NCBI GenBank assembly: GCA_004020315.1
Contig: SAQG01000016.1
Coordinates: forward strand, 62,001 to 126,000
DNA: 64,000 nucleotides
Reading direction: 5' to 3'
Source: Mesorhizobium sp.
GTDB taxonomy: Bacteria > Pseudomonadota > Alphaproteobacteria > Rhizobiales > Rhizobiaceae
The notes beneath the pieces are model-generated. The model made no database searches and had not been told where the DNA came from. It worked only from the letters and a program-made list of their open reading frames with translations. The position numbers and the translations under genes are program-made. Every line of letters begins with the position of its first letter. Positions within the stretch are counted from its first letter, which is position 1. This document shows, one piece after another, positions 16,899-25,392 of this stretch.

Positions 16899-18224
16899 AT
16901 GTGGCTCGCAAAAATCCTGTTGTTGCCAAAGCGCAGAGGCGTTGACGTGTTCGAAAGCTTCTCTCGCTGGGCAAAGGAGAAATTTCAGCGGCCGGCGATT
17001 ATTTCGCCGGCCCGTTCCGAACAGTCATTAGCAAGCAGGCCGTTGCCTTCGGTGATCGTGCCCCGCTCCGCGGTGGAACAGGCAGTTGATGACCCAATTG
17101 ATCTCGTCTTTGCCGTTGACGGTTTCGTCAACGCCATGCTCAACGACGGGCTCTACACGCGCTTCGAGATAAACCAGAAGGCGATGCAAGTGTGCCGTGC
17201 CGACGTCTATCTGGCGGAGGTGAACAATGGCGGCCACAGTCAGTTCATTCACAACTGCAACGTTTACGGAAGTCTCGCCGACGTCATTGCCGACGCACGC
17301 GCTGGCCTCGCCGCAATGGGCGCGCATGGGCAACTTGCCGCTCTGGACAAAATGGCGGGCTGGGTCGCGGAGCACCCTGACGAGGCCGAGCAACAGACCG
17401 GCTTCGAAGGCGGTCGTGACGACTTCCTCGACACACTTGATGATCTTTTCGATGAAGCCGAAAAGGCCGCGTCGATGCTTGCGCTTTCGGCGCTTTGGAT
17501 CGTTTCGTGGCCTGAGCTGAAAATTGTCGACGATGCCGACTGCGGCGACGCCATCCGTCAGCTGGCCATGGCCAATCCCTTGCGCGAATCCAGGCTTCTC
17601 CATCGTTCGGTTGGCAAGTTGGCCAGTCAGATGATTGGCTGGCGTGATGTCGGCATTGGCCTTGCCTGTGCCAACGCGCCCGGGCCCGAAGTCAAACTGG
17701 CACTCGGCATGGGAAGGGTCTTGGACGTCGAAGGCGAAAAGCAAATGGCTTATCATCTGCGCACGAATGCCAAGGAGCCCCGTTTATGTGTCGCCACACC
17801 CACGCATGCGGCTATCTATGAATACATCGCCACAGATCCGCCGGTGGCGCGCCTAGATGAAAATCCATTCGCCGCCGGCGCGCCACGTGTTGGCCGCAAG
17901 CTTGGCCATGTCGAGGCGCAAGCAATTGCAACGGTGATCGACCTGGCTGAAGCATATCACGCGCCGGCCGCCGTCGACCTCCTGCTGCGTAAGGCCGGGT
18001 TCGATCCGACCAAAGCAGTCGTCTCGGCAAACTCCGTTGTGCCAAGGGATGGAGGCGCGGTTGTGAACTGGGTGGTGCTGGCCGACGGCCATGCATTCCA
18101 CTTCCAGTCCACCCCAAATGGTGGCGTGCTGCTGCGCGGCGGCCGGGAGGAGAGCCTGGTGGAGGCGCACAGCCTTGAGCTCCAGGAGCATTTCGACCGT
18201 GCTGCAGCGGCTGGCGACGTCTAG
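16899..18224 (+). CDS. DUF4375 (DMP19-like) domain protein
   Basis: A 441-residue protein. Residues about 70-210 carry a DUF4375/DMP19-type domain, recognised by NQKAMQVCRADVYLAEVNNGGHSQF and the following acidic GGRDDFLDTLDDLFDEAE. The rest, about 220-440, matches no family I recognise; it contains PLRESRLLHRSVGKLASQ and a beta-rich end (NWVVLADGHAFHFQSTPNGG). It looks cytoplasmic. I take ATG 16899 as start; an in-frame TTG at 16869 would add ten residues. It is flanked by 250 bp upstream and 176 bp downstream and appears monocistronic. Function unknown. Confidence 0.8.
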   Translation: MWLAKILLLPKRRGVDVFESFSRWAKEKFQRPAIISPARSEQSLASRPLPSVIVPRSAVEQAVDDPIDLVFAVDGFVNAMLNDGLYTRFEINQKAMQVCRADVYLAEVNNGGHSQFIHNCNVYGSLADVIADARAGLAAMGAHGQLAALDKMAGWVAEHPDEAEQQTGFEGGRDDFLDTLDDLFDEAEKAASMLALSALWIVSWPELKIVDDADCGDAIRQLAMANPLRESRLLHRSVGKLASQMIGWRDVGIGLACANAPGPEVKLALGMGRVLDVEGEKQMAYHLRTNAKEPRLCVATPTHAAIYEYIATDPPVARLDENPFAAGAPRVGRKLGHVEAQAIATVIDLAEAYHAPAAVDLLLRKAGFDPTKAVVSANSVVPRDGGAVVNWVVLADGHAFHFQSTPNGGVLLRGGREESLVEAHSLELQEHFDRAAAAGDV

Positions 18225-18400
18225 GCAGCTTGAGCGTGGATCGCTCGTCGCGTAACAGCTGCGTCGTCCTCGGCTGTTGTGCGTCACCGTCGAGGGGCGA
18301 ACGGGATCAAGAGCCGAGCCGGCCTTTCCATTGTTGCGTTGCGGCCACAGGGTGTTTCCGCTATTGAGGCCGGACCTGAAACTAAGGCTGTTCCCATCCC

Positions 18401-19099
18401 ATGGACCTCGTCGACACGATCAAGAAAACGTTCGTTCCGATCCATCGCGAAGGCTATCCGTTTATCGCCGCCTTCGCCGCGGTGACGCTTTTCCTCGGCT
18501 ATTTCTCTTCGATCCTGTTCTGGGTCTGCCTGATCCTGACGGCTTGGTGCGTCTATTTCTTCCGCGATCCCGAGCGCGTCACGCCTGTCGATGACCGGCT
18601 GGTGGTGAGCCCGGCCGACGGCATCATCACGGCGGTCGGTCCGGCAGTACCGCCGCGCGAACTTGGCCTCGGCGGCGGCGAGATGACCCGCATCTCGGTG
18701 TTTATGGACGTCTTCTCCTGCCACGTGAACCGGGCTCCGGTGCGCGGCCGCATCGCAAGGATCGAGCATCGGCCGGGCCAGTTCCTCAACGCCGCACTTG
18801 ACAAGGCGAGTGCCGACAACGAGCGCAACGGCTTGGTCATCGAAAGCCCCAACGGCACGGTGGCGGCGGTGCAGATAGCCGGCCTGGTGGCGCGGCGCAT
18901 CGTCTGCTGGGCCGAGACCGGCGGCACGATCGGCATCGGCGAGCGCTTCGGGCTGATCCGCTTCGGCTCGCGCGTCGATGTGTTCCTGCCGTCGACTGCG
19001 ACGCCGCGTGTCGCCGTCGGCCAGACCGCAGTTGGTGGTGAAACCATACTGGCCGAATTCGGCGGCATTGCCGCAACGCCGCTCGTGCGGGTATCCTGA
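18401..19099 (+). CDS. psd: Phosphatidylserine decarboxylase proenzyme (short, PSD-A type)
   Basis: A 232-residue membrane-associated enzyme converting phosphatidylserine to phosphatidylethanolamine. Two N-terminal hydrophobic segments (FIAAFAAVTLFLGYFSSILFW...) are followed by the PSD domain (YFFRDPERVTP, SPADGIITAVG, ISVFMDVFSCHVNRAP). Self-cleavage should occur between G189 and S190 in RFGSRVDVF, leaving the pyruvoyl group on the alpha subunit. The catalytic His is in SCHVNRAP. The next gene, pssA, makes its substrate and starts 3 bp later, so the pair forms the PE pathway operon typical of rhizobia. Confidence 0.97.
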   Translation: MDLVDTIKKTFVPIHREGYPFIAAFAAVTLFLGYFSSILFWVCLILTAWCVYFFRDPERVTPVDDRLVVSPADGIITAVGPAVPPRELGLGGGEMTRISVFMDVFSCHVNRAPVRGRIARIEHRPGQFLNAALDKASADNERNGLVIESPNGTVAAVQIAGLVARRIVCWAETGGTIGIGERFGLIRFGSRVDVFLPSTATPRVAVGQTAVGGETILAEFGGIAATPLVRVS

Positions 19100-19102
19100 G
19101 CC

Positions 19103-19918
19103 GTGGGCGCGCCGTTCAAAAAATTCGAGGCGCATGGCAGCGGCGGTCCGCGCATCCGTGAAATCCCGATGCGTATGGTGCTGCCCAATCTCGTCACAGT
19201 GCTCGCCATCTGCGCCGGCCTCTCCGGCATCCGCTTCGGCTTCGAAGGCCGTTTCGAGCCGGCGGTGGTGATGGTGCTGCTCGCCGCCTTCCTCGACGGC
19301 ATCGATGGCCGCCTGGCGCGGATGCTGAAGGCGACGTCCAAATTCGGCGCGCAGATGGATTCGCTGGCCGACATCGTCAATTTCGGCGTAGCACCCGCGC
19401 TGGTGCTCTATGCATTCCTGCTCGACCAGGCCGGCTCGCCGGGCTGGATTGCCGCGCTCCTGTTCACCATCGCCTGCGGGCTAAGACTCGCTCGCTACAA
19501 CGTGCTCGACGAAGAAACTGATCGCCCGCAGTGGCAGACCGAGTATTTCGTCGGCGTGCCGGCGCCGGCGGGCGCCGTGCTGGTGATGCTGCCGCTTTAT
19601 CTCTACTTCCTGCGGCTTGGTCTGGAGCCATCTCGCCCTGCCGCCTTCATCGCCGCCGGTTTCACCGTTCTGGTCGCCTTCCTGCTGGTCAGCCGGCTGC
19701 CGGTCTATTCCGGAAAAAGCCTGAAAGTCCCGGGCGACAAGGTGCTGCCGATCATTCTGGGCGTCGTCCTCTACATCCTGCTGTTGATGACCTATCCCTG
19801 GTACACGCTGACAGCGTCGGTTGCCGGCTATCTGCTCTTCCTGCCGCTCAGCATCCGCGCCTATTCAAAGCGCGCCAAGCGCGAAGGCGAGAAGGTGCCC
19901 GCTTCAGACATCGGCTGA
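19103..19918 (+). CDS. pssA: CDP-diacylglycerol-serine O-phosphatidyltransferase
   Basis: A 271-residue integral membrane enzyme making phosphatidylserine from CDP-diacylglycerol and serine. The CDP-alcohol phosphotransferase motif is complete: D68-G69-x2-A72-R73-x8-G82-x3-D86-x3-D90, which binds the catalytic metals. About eight hydrophobic helices follow, with a basic C terminus (SIRAYSKRAKREGEK). It starts with GTG 3 bp after the psd stop. Its product feeds psd, giving phosphatidylethanolamine, the precursor of methylated lipids in rhizobia. Confidence 0.96.
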   Translation: MGAPFKKFEAHGSGGPRIREIPMRMVLPNLVTVLAICAGLSGIRFGFEGRFEPAVVMVLLAAFLDGIDGRLARMLKATSKFGAQMDSLADIVNFGVAPALVLYAFLLDQAGSPGWIAALLFTIACGLRLARYNVLDEETDRPQWQTEYFVGVPAPAGAVLVMLPLYLYFLRLGLEPSRPAAFIAAGFTVLVAFLLVSRLPVYSGKSLKVPGDKVLPIILGVVLYILLLMTYPWYTLTASVAGYLLFLPLSIRAYSKRAKREGEKVPASDIG

Positions 19919-19956
19919 CAGACCTGTCGCCAATTCCCTGATGATCACCTGGCGCG

Positions 19957-19982
19957 GGAACCTGCCGGGCATCTTGACCGTT
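19957..19982 (+). promoter_or_regulatory. Candidate EcfG (general stress) promoter, perfect consensus
   Basis: GGAAC at 19957-19961, a 17-bp spacer, and CGTT at 19979-19982 match the EcfG consensus exactly. Transcription would begin near 19990, about 90 bp before the small membrane protein gene. Confidence 0.6.
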
Positions 19983-20081
19983 CTGTCTCAGCGGGCGAGG
20001 CGAGCGACCTTATGAAGCGCCTCGCTACCAACTTTTCAAGCTGCCGTGCCAAGCGCAGGAGCTGAAAAAGAGCGAGGAGAA

Positions 20082-20345
20082 ATGGCTGTCGTCCTCATTG
20101 GTGCGTTGCTCATTGTCGCTGGCGTTGTGTACATGGCTGGCGCAGCCTTAAGGCGTGGGCGGCTCAGCGATCCGGCGCCTGTTCGCGCGGCGCCGGATCG
20201 CTCGACGCCAAATCTCGCAACGCCAGGTCCGACACTTGAGCCGCGGCGGCGCGGGCTCGGTTTCCTCGGCCTGTCGCAGAACTGGCCGGGCCTGCTGATG
20301 ATAGCGGTCGGGTTCATCCTGCTGTTGTCGGTGGTGGTCATCTAG
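20082..20345 (+). CDS. Small two-helix membrane protein, likely stress-induced
   Basis: An 87-residue protein with an N-terminal membrane helix (MAVVLIGALLIVAGVVYMAGAA), a Pro/Arg-rich linker of about 40 residues, and a second helix at the C terminus (WPGLLMIAVGFILLLSVVVI). ATG 20082 is preceded by GAGGAGA with ideal spacing. No family is recognised. A consensus EcfG-type promoter 100-125 bp upstream suggests expression in the general stress response. It ends 6 bp from the converging acyl-ACP synthetase gene. Confidence 0.75.
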   Translation: MAVVLIGALLIVAGVVYMAGAALRRGRLSDPAPVRAAPDRSTPNLATPGPTLEPRRRGLGFLGLSQNWPGLLMIAVGFILLLSVVVI

Positions 20346-20351
20346 CGCTAG

Positions 20352-22574
20352 CTAAGCTGCCGCGCTGAGCCCCAGTCGGTCAATCGCCAGTTTGCGGGTG
20401 GAGACATAGTCGGTCTTGCCTGAACCCAGCACCGGGATTTCCTCAACTTTGACGATGTCGTTCGGCACCATCAGATCGGCGGCACCGGCTTCTCTGCCGA
20501 ATTTGCGCAATTCATCGGGGTCGGCGTCATCAGCGGTGGTGACCAGCACGATACGCTCGCCGCGGCGCTTGTCCGGCACCGCCACGACAGCGTGGTGCTC
20601 TTCCGGCCACAGCGACTGCACCAGTATCTCGACCGCGCCCAGCGACACCATCTCGCCGGCGATCTTGGCGAAGCGCTTGGCCCGGCCGCGAATGGTAATG
20701 AAGCCTTCGCGGTCGACAGAAACGATGTCGCCGGTATCGTGCCAGCCGTCGAGCGGCTGCAATTCCCCGGGCCGATCTGATGTCATGTAGCCCATCATCA
20801 GATTTGGCCCCTTGAGCCATAACCGTCCGGCACCGCTAATGCCCTCGACCGGCTCGAGCTTCATGCGCATGGCCGGCAACAGTCGCCCGACCGTGCCGTC
20901 GCGGCCGTGGATGGCGGTGTTGACGGCAACGACGGGCGCTGCCTCGGTCAGCCCGAAACCTTCGATGATCTCGGCCTGGAAGCGCTCCCGGTAGACGCGG
21001 CGCGTCTCCGGTTTCACCGCCTCGGCGCCGGCGACAATGAAGCGCAGGCTGGAGAAATCGCCGTCCTTGGCGGTGCGCGCATAGTTGGCGAGGAACGTAT
21101 CGGTGCCGAACATGACCGTCGGCCTTGCCTTGCGTGCGACCTCGGGGATCAGCTTGTAGTGCAGCGGCGAGGGGTAGAGGAACAGTTTTACGCCGGTGAC
21201 CAGTGGCAGGATGGTGCCGCCGGTGAGCCCGAACGAGTGGAACACCGGCAGCACGTTGAGCAGGATGTCGGCCGGCGAAATGGTGATGCGGGCCTCGGCC
21301 TGCATGGCGTTGGCGAGAAGGTTTCTGTGCGACAGAACCACCGCCTTCGGCGTGCCTTCCGAGCCTGAGGTGAACAGGATCACTGCTGGCTTGGCCGCAT
21401 TCTGCGGCTGCAGCGGCCAGCGCCACAGCAAGGCGGCAGCGAGCTTGTCCAGCACGGTTACGCTGGCCCGCACATCCTCCAGCCACAACAGCTTGGCGCC
21501 GCCTTCTTCCACGGCCACGACGATGTCAGCGAGGTTGGCCTTGTCGATAAAGGCTCGCGACGAGACCACGGTGCGGATCTCCGCCGTGCGCACGGCGGCT
21601 GTGACGCTGGCCGGGCCTGCGGTGTAGTTGATCATCGCCGCCACCCGACTCGCCGACAACAGGCCAATGAGCGACAGCACGACACCATTGGCGTTGGGCA
21701 GCAGCACTCCAACCGCTTCGCCCGGCGCCGTCCCCGCCTCGAAGCGGCGGCCCAGCACCCGCGCGCCGATGAACAGTTTTCTGTAGTTCAACGTGCCACT
21801 GACCACATCTTCGACGATAGGATGCGAGGCGCCGACTCGGTCGGCGGCGTCGCGCATCGCGAGGAACAGGCCGCGATTAAGATCGCTGCCGAAAAGCCGG
21901 GCTTCGGCGAAACGGTCGAACAGCGCATTGGTGTTCGAGGACTGATCAGGGTTTCGCGCTACCAGCTCGGCGATGGTCATCGGCTCCAGCACGCTGATCG
22001 ACAGGCGCGGAAACCAGCGGCGCGGCGCCTTGTCCGCCGGCGTCAGCGACACCGGCAGAGTGCGCGCGCCGGCGACGAAGATCGGCACGATCCGGGCATC
22101 GGCCTGCATGGCGATGCGGGTGACGGCGCGAAACAGGCGAAATGTCTTGATATCAGGCTCGACCGCATCCGGCAGATAGACGGCAAGGCGGCCCTTGCCC
22201 TTCAGCACCCGCACCAGCCGGCGGCTGACGAAGATATGCTCGGCGTTGAAGGCGATGGTGCGGCCAAGCTCGCGCCATGGTTCGAGCCAGGGCGACCTGG
22301 CAGAGGCCTGGTCGAGAATGTGCAGCGTATCTTCCGGCAGCAGCGACAGCATCAGCGCCGGTTCGAACCGCGACTGGTGCGAAATCACATAGATGACCGG
22401 CACGGGTGTTGCGCGGGCGATCTTGATGCGGTCGTCGGCAATCCGGTAGGCGAGCTTGAATGGCACGTAAAGCAGCGCCTGGGTGAAGCGCAGGCCGAGG
22501 CGGAATTTTTCCACCACGCCGATCAGCAGCCAAGCCGCGACAAGGCCCGCAAGCAGCGCCAGTGTCAGGATCAT
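20352..22574 (-). CDS. Two-domain acyltransferase / acyl-ACP (acyl-CoA) synthetase, Aas-like
   Basis: A 740-residue membrane-associated fusion. After an N-terminal hydrophobic helix comes a PlsC/PlsB-like acyltransferase domain (motifs HQSRFE at 66-71 and IVPIFVAGART). An AMP-forming ligase domain follows, with P-loop FTSGSEGTPKAVVLSH, EGFGLTEAAPVV, GWHDTGDIVSVDREGF and catalytic Lys region LGSGKTDYV. In E. coli Aas such a fusion reacylates lysophosphatidylethanolamine. The acyltransferase catalytic motif reads HX4E rather than HX4D. Start chosen at ATG 22574, with GGGAGAG upstream; a GTG at 22601 is an alternative. Proximity to psd and pssA fits phospholipid repair. Confidence 0.86.
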   Translation of the reverse strand: MILTLALLAGLVAAWLLIGVVEKFRLGLRFTQALLYVPFKLAYRIADDRIKIARATPVPVIYVISHQSRFEPALMLSLLPEDTLHILDQASARSPWLEPWRELGRTIAFNAEHIFVSRRLVRVLKGKGRLAVYLPDAVEPDIKTFRLFRAVTRIAMQADARIVPIFVAGARTLPVSLTPADKAPRRWFPRLSISVLEPMTIAELVARNPDQSSNTNALFDRFAEARLFGSDLNRGLFLAMRDAADRVGASHPIVEDVVSGTLNYRKLFIGARVLGRRFEAGTAPGEAVGVLLPNANGVVLSLIGLLSASRVAAMINYTAGPASVTAAVRTAEIRTVVSSRAFIDKANLADIVVAVEEGGAKLLWLEDVRASVTVLDKLAAALLWRWPLQPQNAAKPAVILFTSGSEGTPKAVVLSHRNLLANAMQAEARITISPADILLNVLPVFHSFGLTGGTILPLVTGVKLFLYPSPLHYKLIPEVARKARPTVMFGTDTFLANYARTAKDGDFSSLRFIVAGAEAVKPETRRVYRERFQAEIIEGFGLTEAAPVVAVNTAIHGRDGTVGRLLPAMRMKLEPVEGISGAGRLWLKGPNLMMGYMTSDRPGELQPLDGWHDTGDIVSVDREGFITIRGRAKRFAKIAGEMVSLGAVEILVQSLWPEEHHAVVAVPDKRRGERIVLVTTADDADPDELRKFGREAGAADLMVPNDIVKVEEIPVLGSGKTDYVSTRKLAIDRLGLSAAA

Positions 22575-22819
22575 GCCGCGTCTCTCCCAACAGATTTTCA
22601 CTTCGCGGTTCTTCCTGACCGCTTCGATAAGAACCTAGACGAAGTGGGCTCAACGTCAATGCGGAGCTTTCTTTCTTCTCGCCGCCCGTGCGTCCTGCTT
22701 TTGCCGTCTTGGCGACGACTGCTGCGCGTCATGATCAACGCGCCGTTGCGGGTTGCCGGTTTCGAACGTCTGCGCCCGATCTCTCCCCGCAAGGGATCGA
22801 CGAGGGGGATCGGCGCCCT

Positions 22820-23227
22820 TCACGCCGCTTTCAACCTCCCACTGATGAAGCGGAATTCCTGCGTCTTGCCGCCATAGCCATAGGCGGCAGCCGGCACTTC
22901 ATGGACGAAGGCGTAGCTTTCCCCATGCACCTTGCCCAGCAGACGGCCGAAGGCGGCAAAGATCGCCTGGAGATAGGCCTCCAGCTCGAGCTTGGTGTTG
23001 GTGCCGTCGACCACCTTGATGTCGAGCCAGAAGGTCTTGGCGCCATGCTCGGCCAGCGACTTGCCGCCGGCGAACCAGTGCTGCGGGTCGAGATAGGATA
23101 TGGCGACCGCGGTGATGGTCGGATCCTTGCGCAGATGCATTGCGGTCAGTTCGGTGACCTCCCTGGCGATGCTGGCGGACAGAGCGGCATCGGGTCTGCC
23201 GGTGACGCTGACATTGATGATTGGCAT
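22820..23227 (-). CDS. Tautomerase-family protein (4-oxalocrotonate tautomerase superfamily)
   Basis: A 135-residue protein beginning MPIINVSVTGRPD; after Met removal Pro1 would be the catalytic base of the tautomerase fold. The chain is twice the length of a 62-residue 4-OT monomer, so it holds two beta-alpha-beta units, with HGESYAFVHEVPAAAYGYGGK in the second. The substrate is unknown. It is transcribed divergently from a LysR regulator (121 bp between starts), which suggests the regulator controls it. Confidence 0.85.
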   Translation of the reverse strand: MPIINVSVTGRPDAALSASIAREVTELTAMHLRKDPTITAVAISYLDPQHWFAGGKSLAEHGAKTFWLDIKVVDGTNTKLELEAYLQAIFAAFGRLLGKVHGESYAFVHEVPAAAYGYGGKTQEFRFISGRLKAA

Positions 23228-23308
23228 TTCGTTCTCCTAGTCTTTCTCATGGGGGCTTGCGTCTTGCGTCGCTGGGAAAAACCATGCCACGGCTCTAACG
23301 TCAAAAAA

Positions 23309-23337
23309 ATCGAATTGTTTTAGATGAACACTTCGAT
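23309..23337. promoter_or_regulatory. Candidate LysR operator
   Basis: ATCGAA (23309-23314) and TTCGAT (23332-23337) form an inverted repeat separated by 17 bp, in the gap between the divergent tautomerase and lysR genes. The T-rich core between them could overlap both promoters. LysR proteins usually bind such dyads near the divergent promoters they control. Confidence 0.4.
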
Positions 23338-23348
23338 ATAACTGAATT

Positions 23349-24212
23349 ATGCAGACGCTCGACCCCGATCTCCTCAAAACCTTTCTCGCCTTCGTCGACG
23401 GCGGCTCGCTCGCGCAGGCTGCATCGATCGTCGGTCGCTCGCCTTCGGCGGTGACGGCGCAGATGCAGCGGCTGGAGGATATCGTCGGTGAACCGCTCTT
23501 GGCGCGACAGGGGCGGGGCCGCGGCCTGACGCCGGCCGGGGAGGATCTGGTCGGCCACGCACGACGTATTCTGGCAGTGCATCGCGAGGCGTGGCTGGCA
23601 CTCAAGGGCGTGCGGGCCGACGGGCGCGTCGCCATCGGCACGACGCAGGATTTCGCCGACAGCGGCCTGCCGGATTTGCTCAGGGCCTTCGCCGTGAGTC
23701 ATCCACGCGTCAGGATCGAATTGCGCGTCGGCCGCTCCGCCGAATTGGCGCAGGCGCTGCAATCCGGCACCCTCGATCTGGCGATCGCCATGCGCCAGGC
23801 ACCAGCACCGGACGAAGTGGGCGTGCTCCGCGAGCCGATGGTCTGGCTCTGTTCGCAAAAGGGACTGGTCTCGCGCCAGGACGAGGTACCGCTGGCACTG
23901 CTCGATCCGCATTGCGGCTTTCGCGAAGCAGCGATCGCGGCACTCGACACCGCCGGCCGCCGCTACCGCATCGCCGCCGGCAGTGCCAGCCTGGCCGGGC
24001 TGCGCACGGCGGTGAATGCCGGCATTGCTCTGACGCTGCGAACGGCGCGCTTTGCCCATTCCGGCCTCGTCGAGGTACCGCGCGACCTTGGGCTGCCGCC
24101 GGTTCCCATCGCTGAGTTCGCCATCCGGCTGCGCCAGGATGCCGAGTCCCCGGCGCAGGATCTGGCTGCGCTGTTCAGCGGCAACCTTGCCTTGGCAGGC
24201 GCACCAAGCTGA
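23349..24212 (+). CDS. LysR-family transcriptional regulator
   Basis: A 287-residue regulator. The N-terminal winged HTH (LDPDLLKTFLAFVDGGSLAQAASIVGRSPSAVTAQMQRLED, about residues 4-45) is followed by a linker helix and the periplasmic-binding-fold effector domain (GRVAIGTTQDFADSGLPDLLRAF...GTLDLAIAMR). The effector is unknown. It probably controls the divergent tautomerase gene and itself. A terminator hairpin for the opposite strand lies immediately after its stop. Confidence 0.92.
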   Translation: MQTLDPDLLKTFLAFVDGGSLAQAASIVGRSPSAVTAQMQRLEDIVGEPLLARQGRGRGLTPAGEDLVGHARRILAVHREAWLALKGVRADGRVAIGTTQDFADSGLPDLLRAFAVSHPRVRIELRVGRSAELAQALQSGTLDLAIAMRQAPAPDEVGVLREPMVWLCSQKGLVSRQDEVPLALLDPHCGFREAAIAALDTAGRRYRIAAGSASLAGLRTAVNAGIALTLRTARFAHSGLVEVPRDLGLPPVPIAEFAIRLRQDAESPAQDLAALFSGNLALAGAPS

Positions 24213-24218
24213 TTTCCC

Positions 24219-24246
24219 AAAAGAAAAAGCCGACCTTGCGGTCGGC
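24219..24246 (-). terminator. Rho-independent terminator for the DMT permease transcript
   Basis: GCCGACC (24229-24235) and GGTCGGC (24240-24246) form a perfect 7-bp stem with a four-base loop. On the minus strand the stem is followed by TTTTTCTTTT (24228-24219). It lies 118 bp beyond the stop of the minus-strand EamA gene. Confidence 0.85.
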
Positions 24247-24364
24247 TATAGGTTAGACGGGCCGAGGGGTTTGGGGGGACTTGGGTGACCCGTCGAAACC
24301 AACAATGCCTGAGCCTGATGATGGTTCCATGACTTTGCAAAATTTATTTCAGGGGCAGATTTTC

Positions 24365-25258
24365 TCAGGCAGAGCGCTGCCTGGCCGCTTGCCAGTCGCG
24401 TCCGGCATGGGCGAACACCGCGCAGAGCACGATGGCGCCGCCGATCATGCTGGCGGCCGGCGGGATCTCGGCCAGGAACAGGAAGGCGAACAGGATCGCG
24501 AACGGAACTTCAGCGGAGCCCAGCAGGCCGGATTCCGCGGCCGGGATGAGCCGCGCACCCTCCGTCCACAGTATAGAGGCCAGTGCGAACGACGTGCCGA
24601 AGGCGACGAGCAGCACTGCGTCCCTGGCCGAGACCGCCAAGGGATCGGTGACGAACCAACCGAGCACGAACAAAAGAAACGCCGACACCGCTCCGGCCCA
24701 CACCACAGGCGTGTCGCGGAAAGCGCGCACCATGATCATGTAGAGCGCGCTGCCGATTGTCATCAGCAGCGCCAGCCCGTCGCCGAACAGATGGCCGGTG
24801 CCGAAGCCGGACCAGACCATGATCGCCACACCGCTGAGTGACACGGCGGCGGCGACAAGCGTCTGCAGGCGGAAGCGCTCACGGACCAGCACGAAGGCAA
24901 GTACCGCGGTGACGAAGGGCGCGGTGGCGTAGATGATCGCGACATTGGCGACGAAGGTGAACTTGAACGCCGAGATGAAGGCGATGCTGGCGAGCGCTCC
25001 TTCTACCGCCAACAGCCATCCGCGCCAGCCGAGGCGCAGGCTCTCACGCCTACCGGAGCGGCGCCGGCGCCAAAGCACATAGAGGGTGATCAGGATCGAG
25101 CCGACGAAGCCGCGCCAGCAGGTGATGGTCAGCGGGTCGGCATGGATCGACTTGGTCAGCACGCCGGTAAGGCCGAAGACCGCCGCCGACGCCGAGACCA
25201 GGATAATGCCAAGGGTGCGCTCGGCGGCGGTGTCAGGCATGGTTAGGGATCCCATCAT
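24365..25258 (-). CDS. EamA/DMT-superfamily permease
   Basis: A 297-residue inner-membrane protein with ten predicted helices in two EamA halves (GIILVSASAAVFGLTGVLTKSI... and ALYMIMVRAFRDTPVVWAGAV...). The helix 3-4 segment AIIYATAPFVTAVLAFVLVRE is typical of metabolite exporters. The substrate is unknown. ATG 25258 is the longest start; ATG 25240 (MPDTAAERTLG) is also plausible. A dyad CTGACA-N6-TGTCAG at 25284-25301 lies upstream and may be an operator. Transcription ends at the strong hairpin near 24230. Confidence 0.88.
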   Translation of the reverse strand: MMGSLTMPDTAAERTLGIILVSASAAVFGLTGVLTKSIHADPLTITCWRGFVGSILITLYVLWRRRRSGRRESLRLGWRGWLLAVEGALASIAFISAFKFTFVANVAIIYATAPFVTAVLAFVLVRERFRLQTLVAAAVSLSGVAIMVWSGFGTGHLFGDGLALLMTIGSALYMIMVRAFRDTPVVWAGAVSAFLLFVLGWFVTDPLAVSARDAVLLVAFGTSFALASILWTEGARLIPAAESGLLGSAEVPFAILFAFLFLAEIPPAASMIGGAIVLCAVFAHAGRDWQAARQRSA

Positions 25259-25283
25259 GTCACCAGACTATGCTGCCTTGTCC

Positions 25284-25301
25284 TGACACCATACTGTCAG
25301 C
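25284..25301. promoter_or_regulatory. Dyad upstream of the DMT permease gene: possible operator
   Basis: CTGACA (25284-25289) and TGTCAG (25296-25301) are perfect inverted copies with a 6-bp spacer, 26 bp upstream of the DMT gene start. No dedicated regulator gene is adjacent, so this is only a structural observation. Confidence 0.3.
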
Positions 25302-25392
25302 AGGATTGCTACCTCCTACAGCCGCTTGCGGAAATGCTCGTTACAAGTCGATTCACCTCATCAAGCCGATGTGTCAGTTCGACACGAAGTGA

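Noticed and set aside
22688..23323. Plus-strand frame opposite the tautomerase gene
   Set aside because: The minus strand starts MPIINV with the catalytic Pro and a family-like pattern; the plus frame is its shadow.
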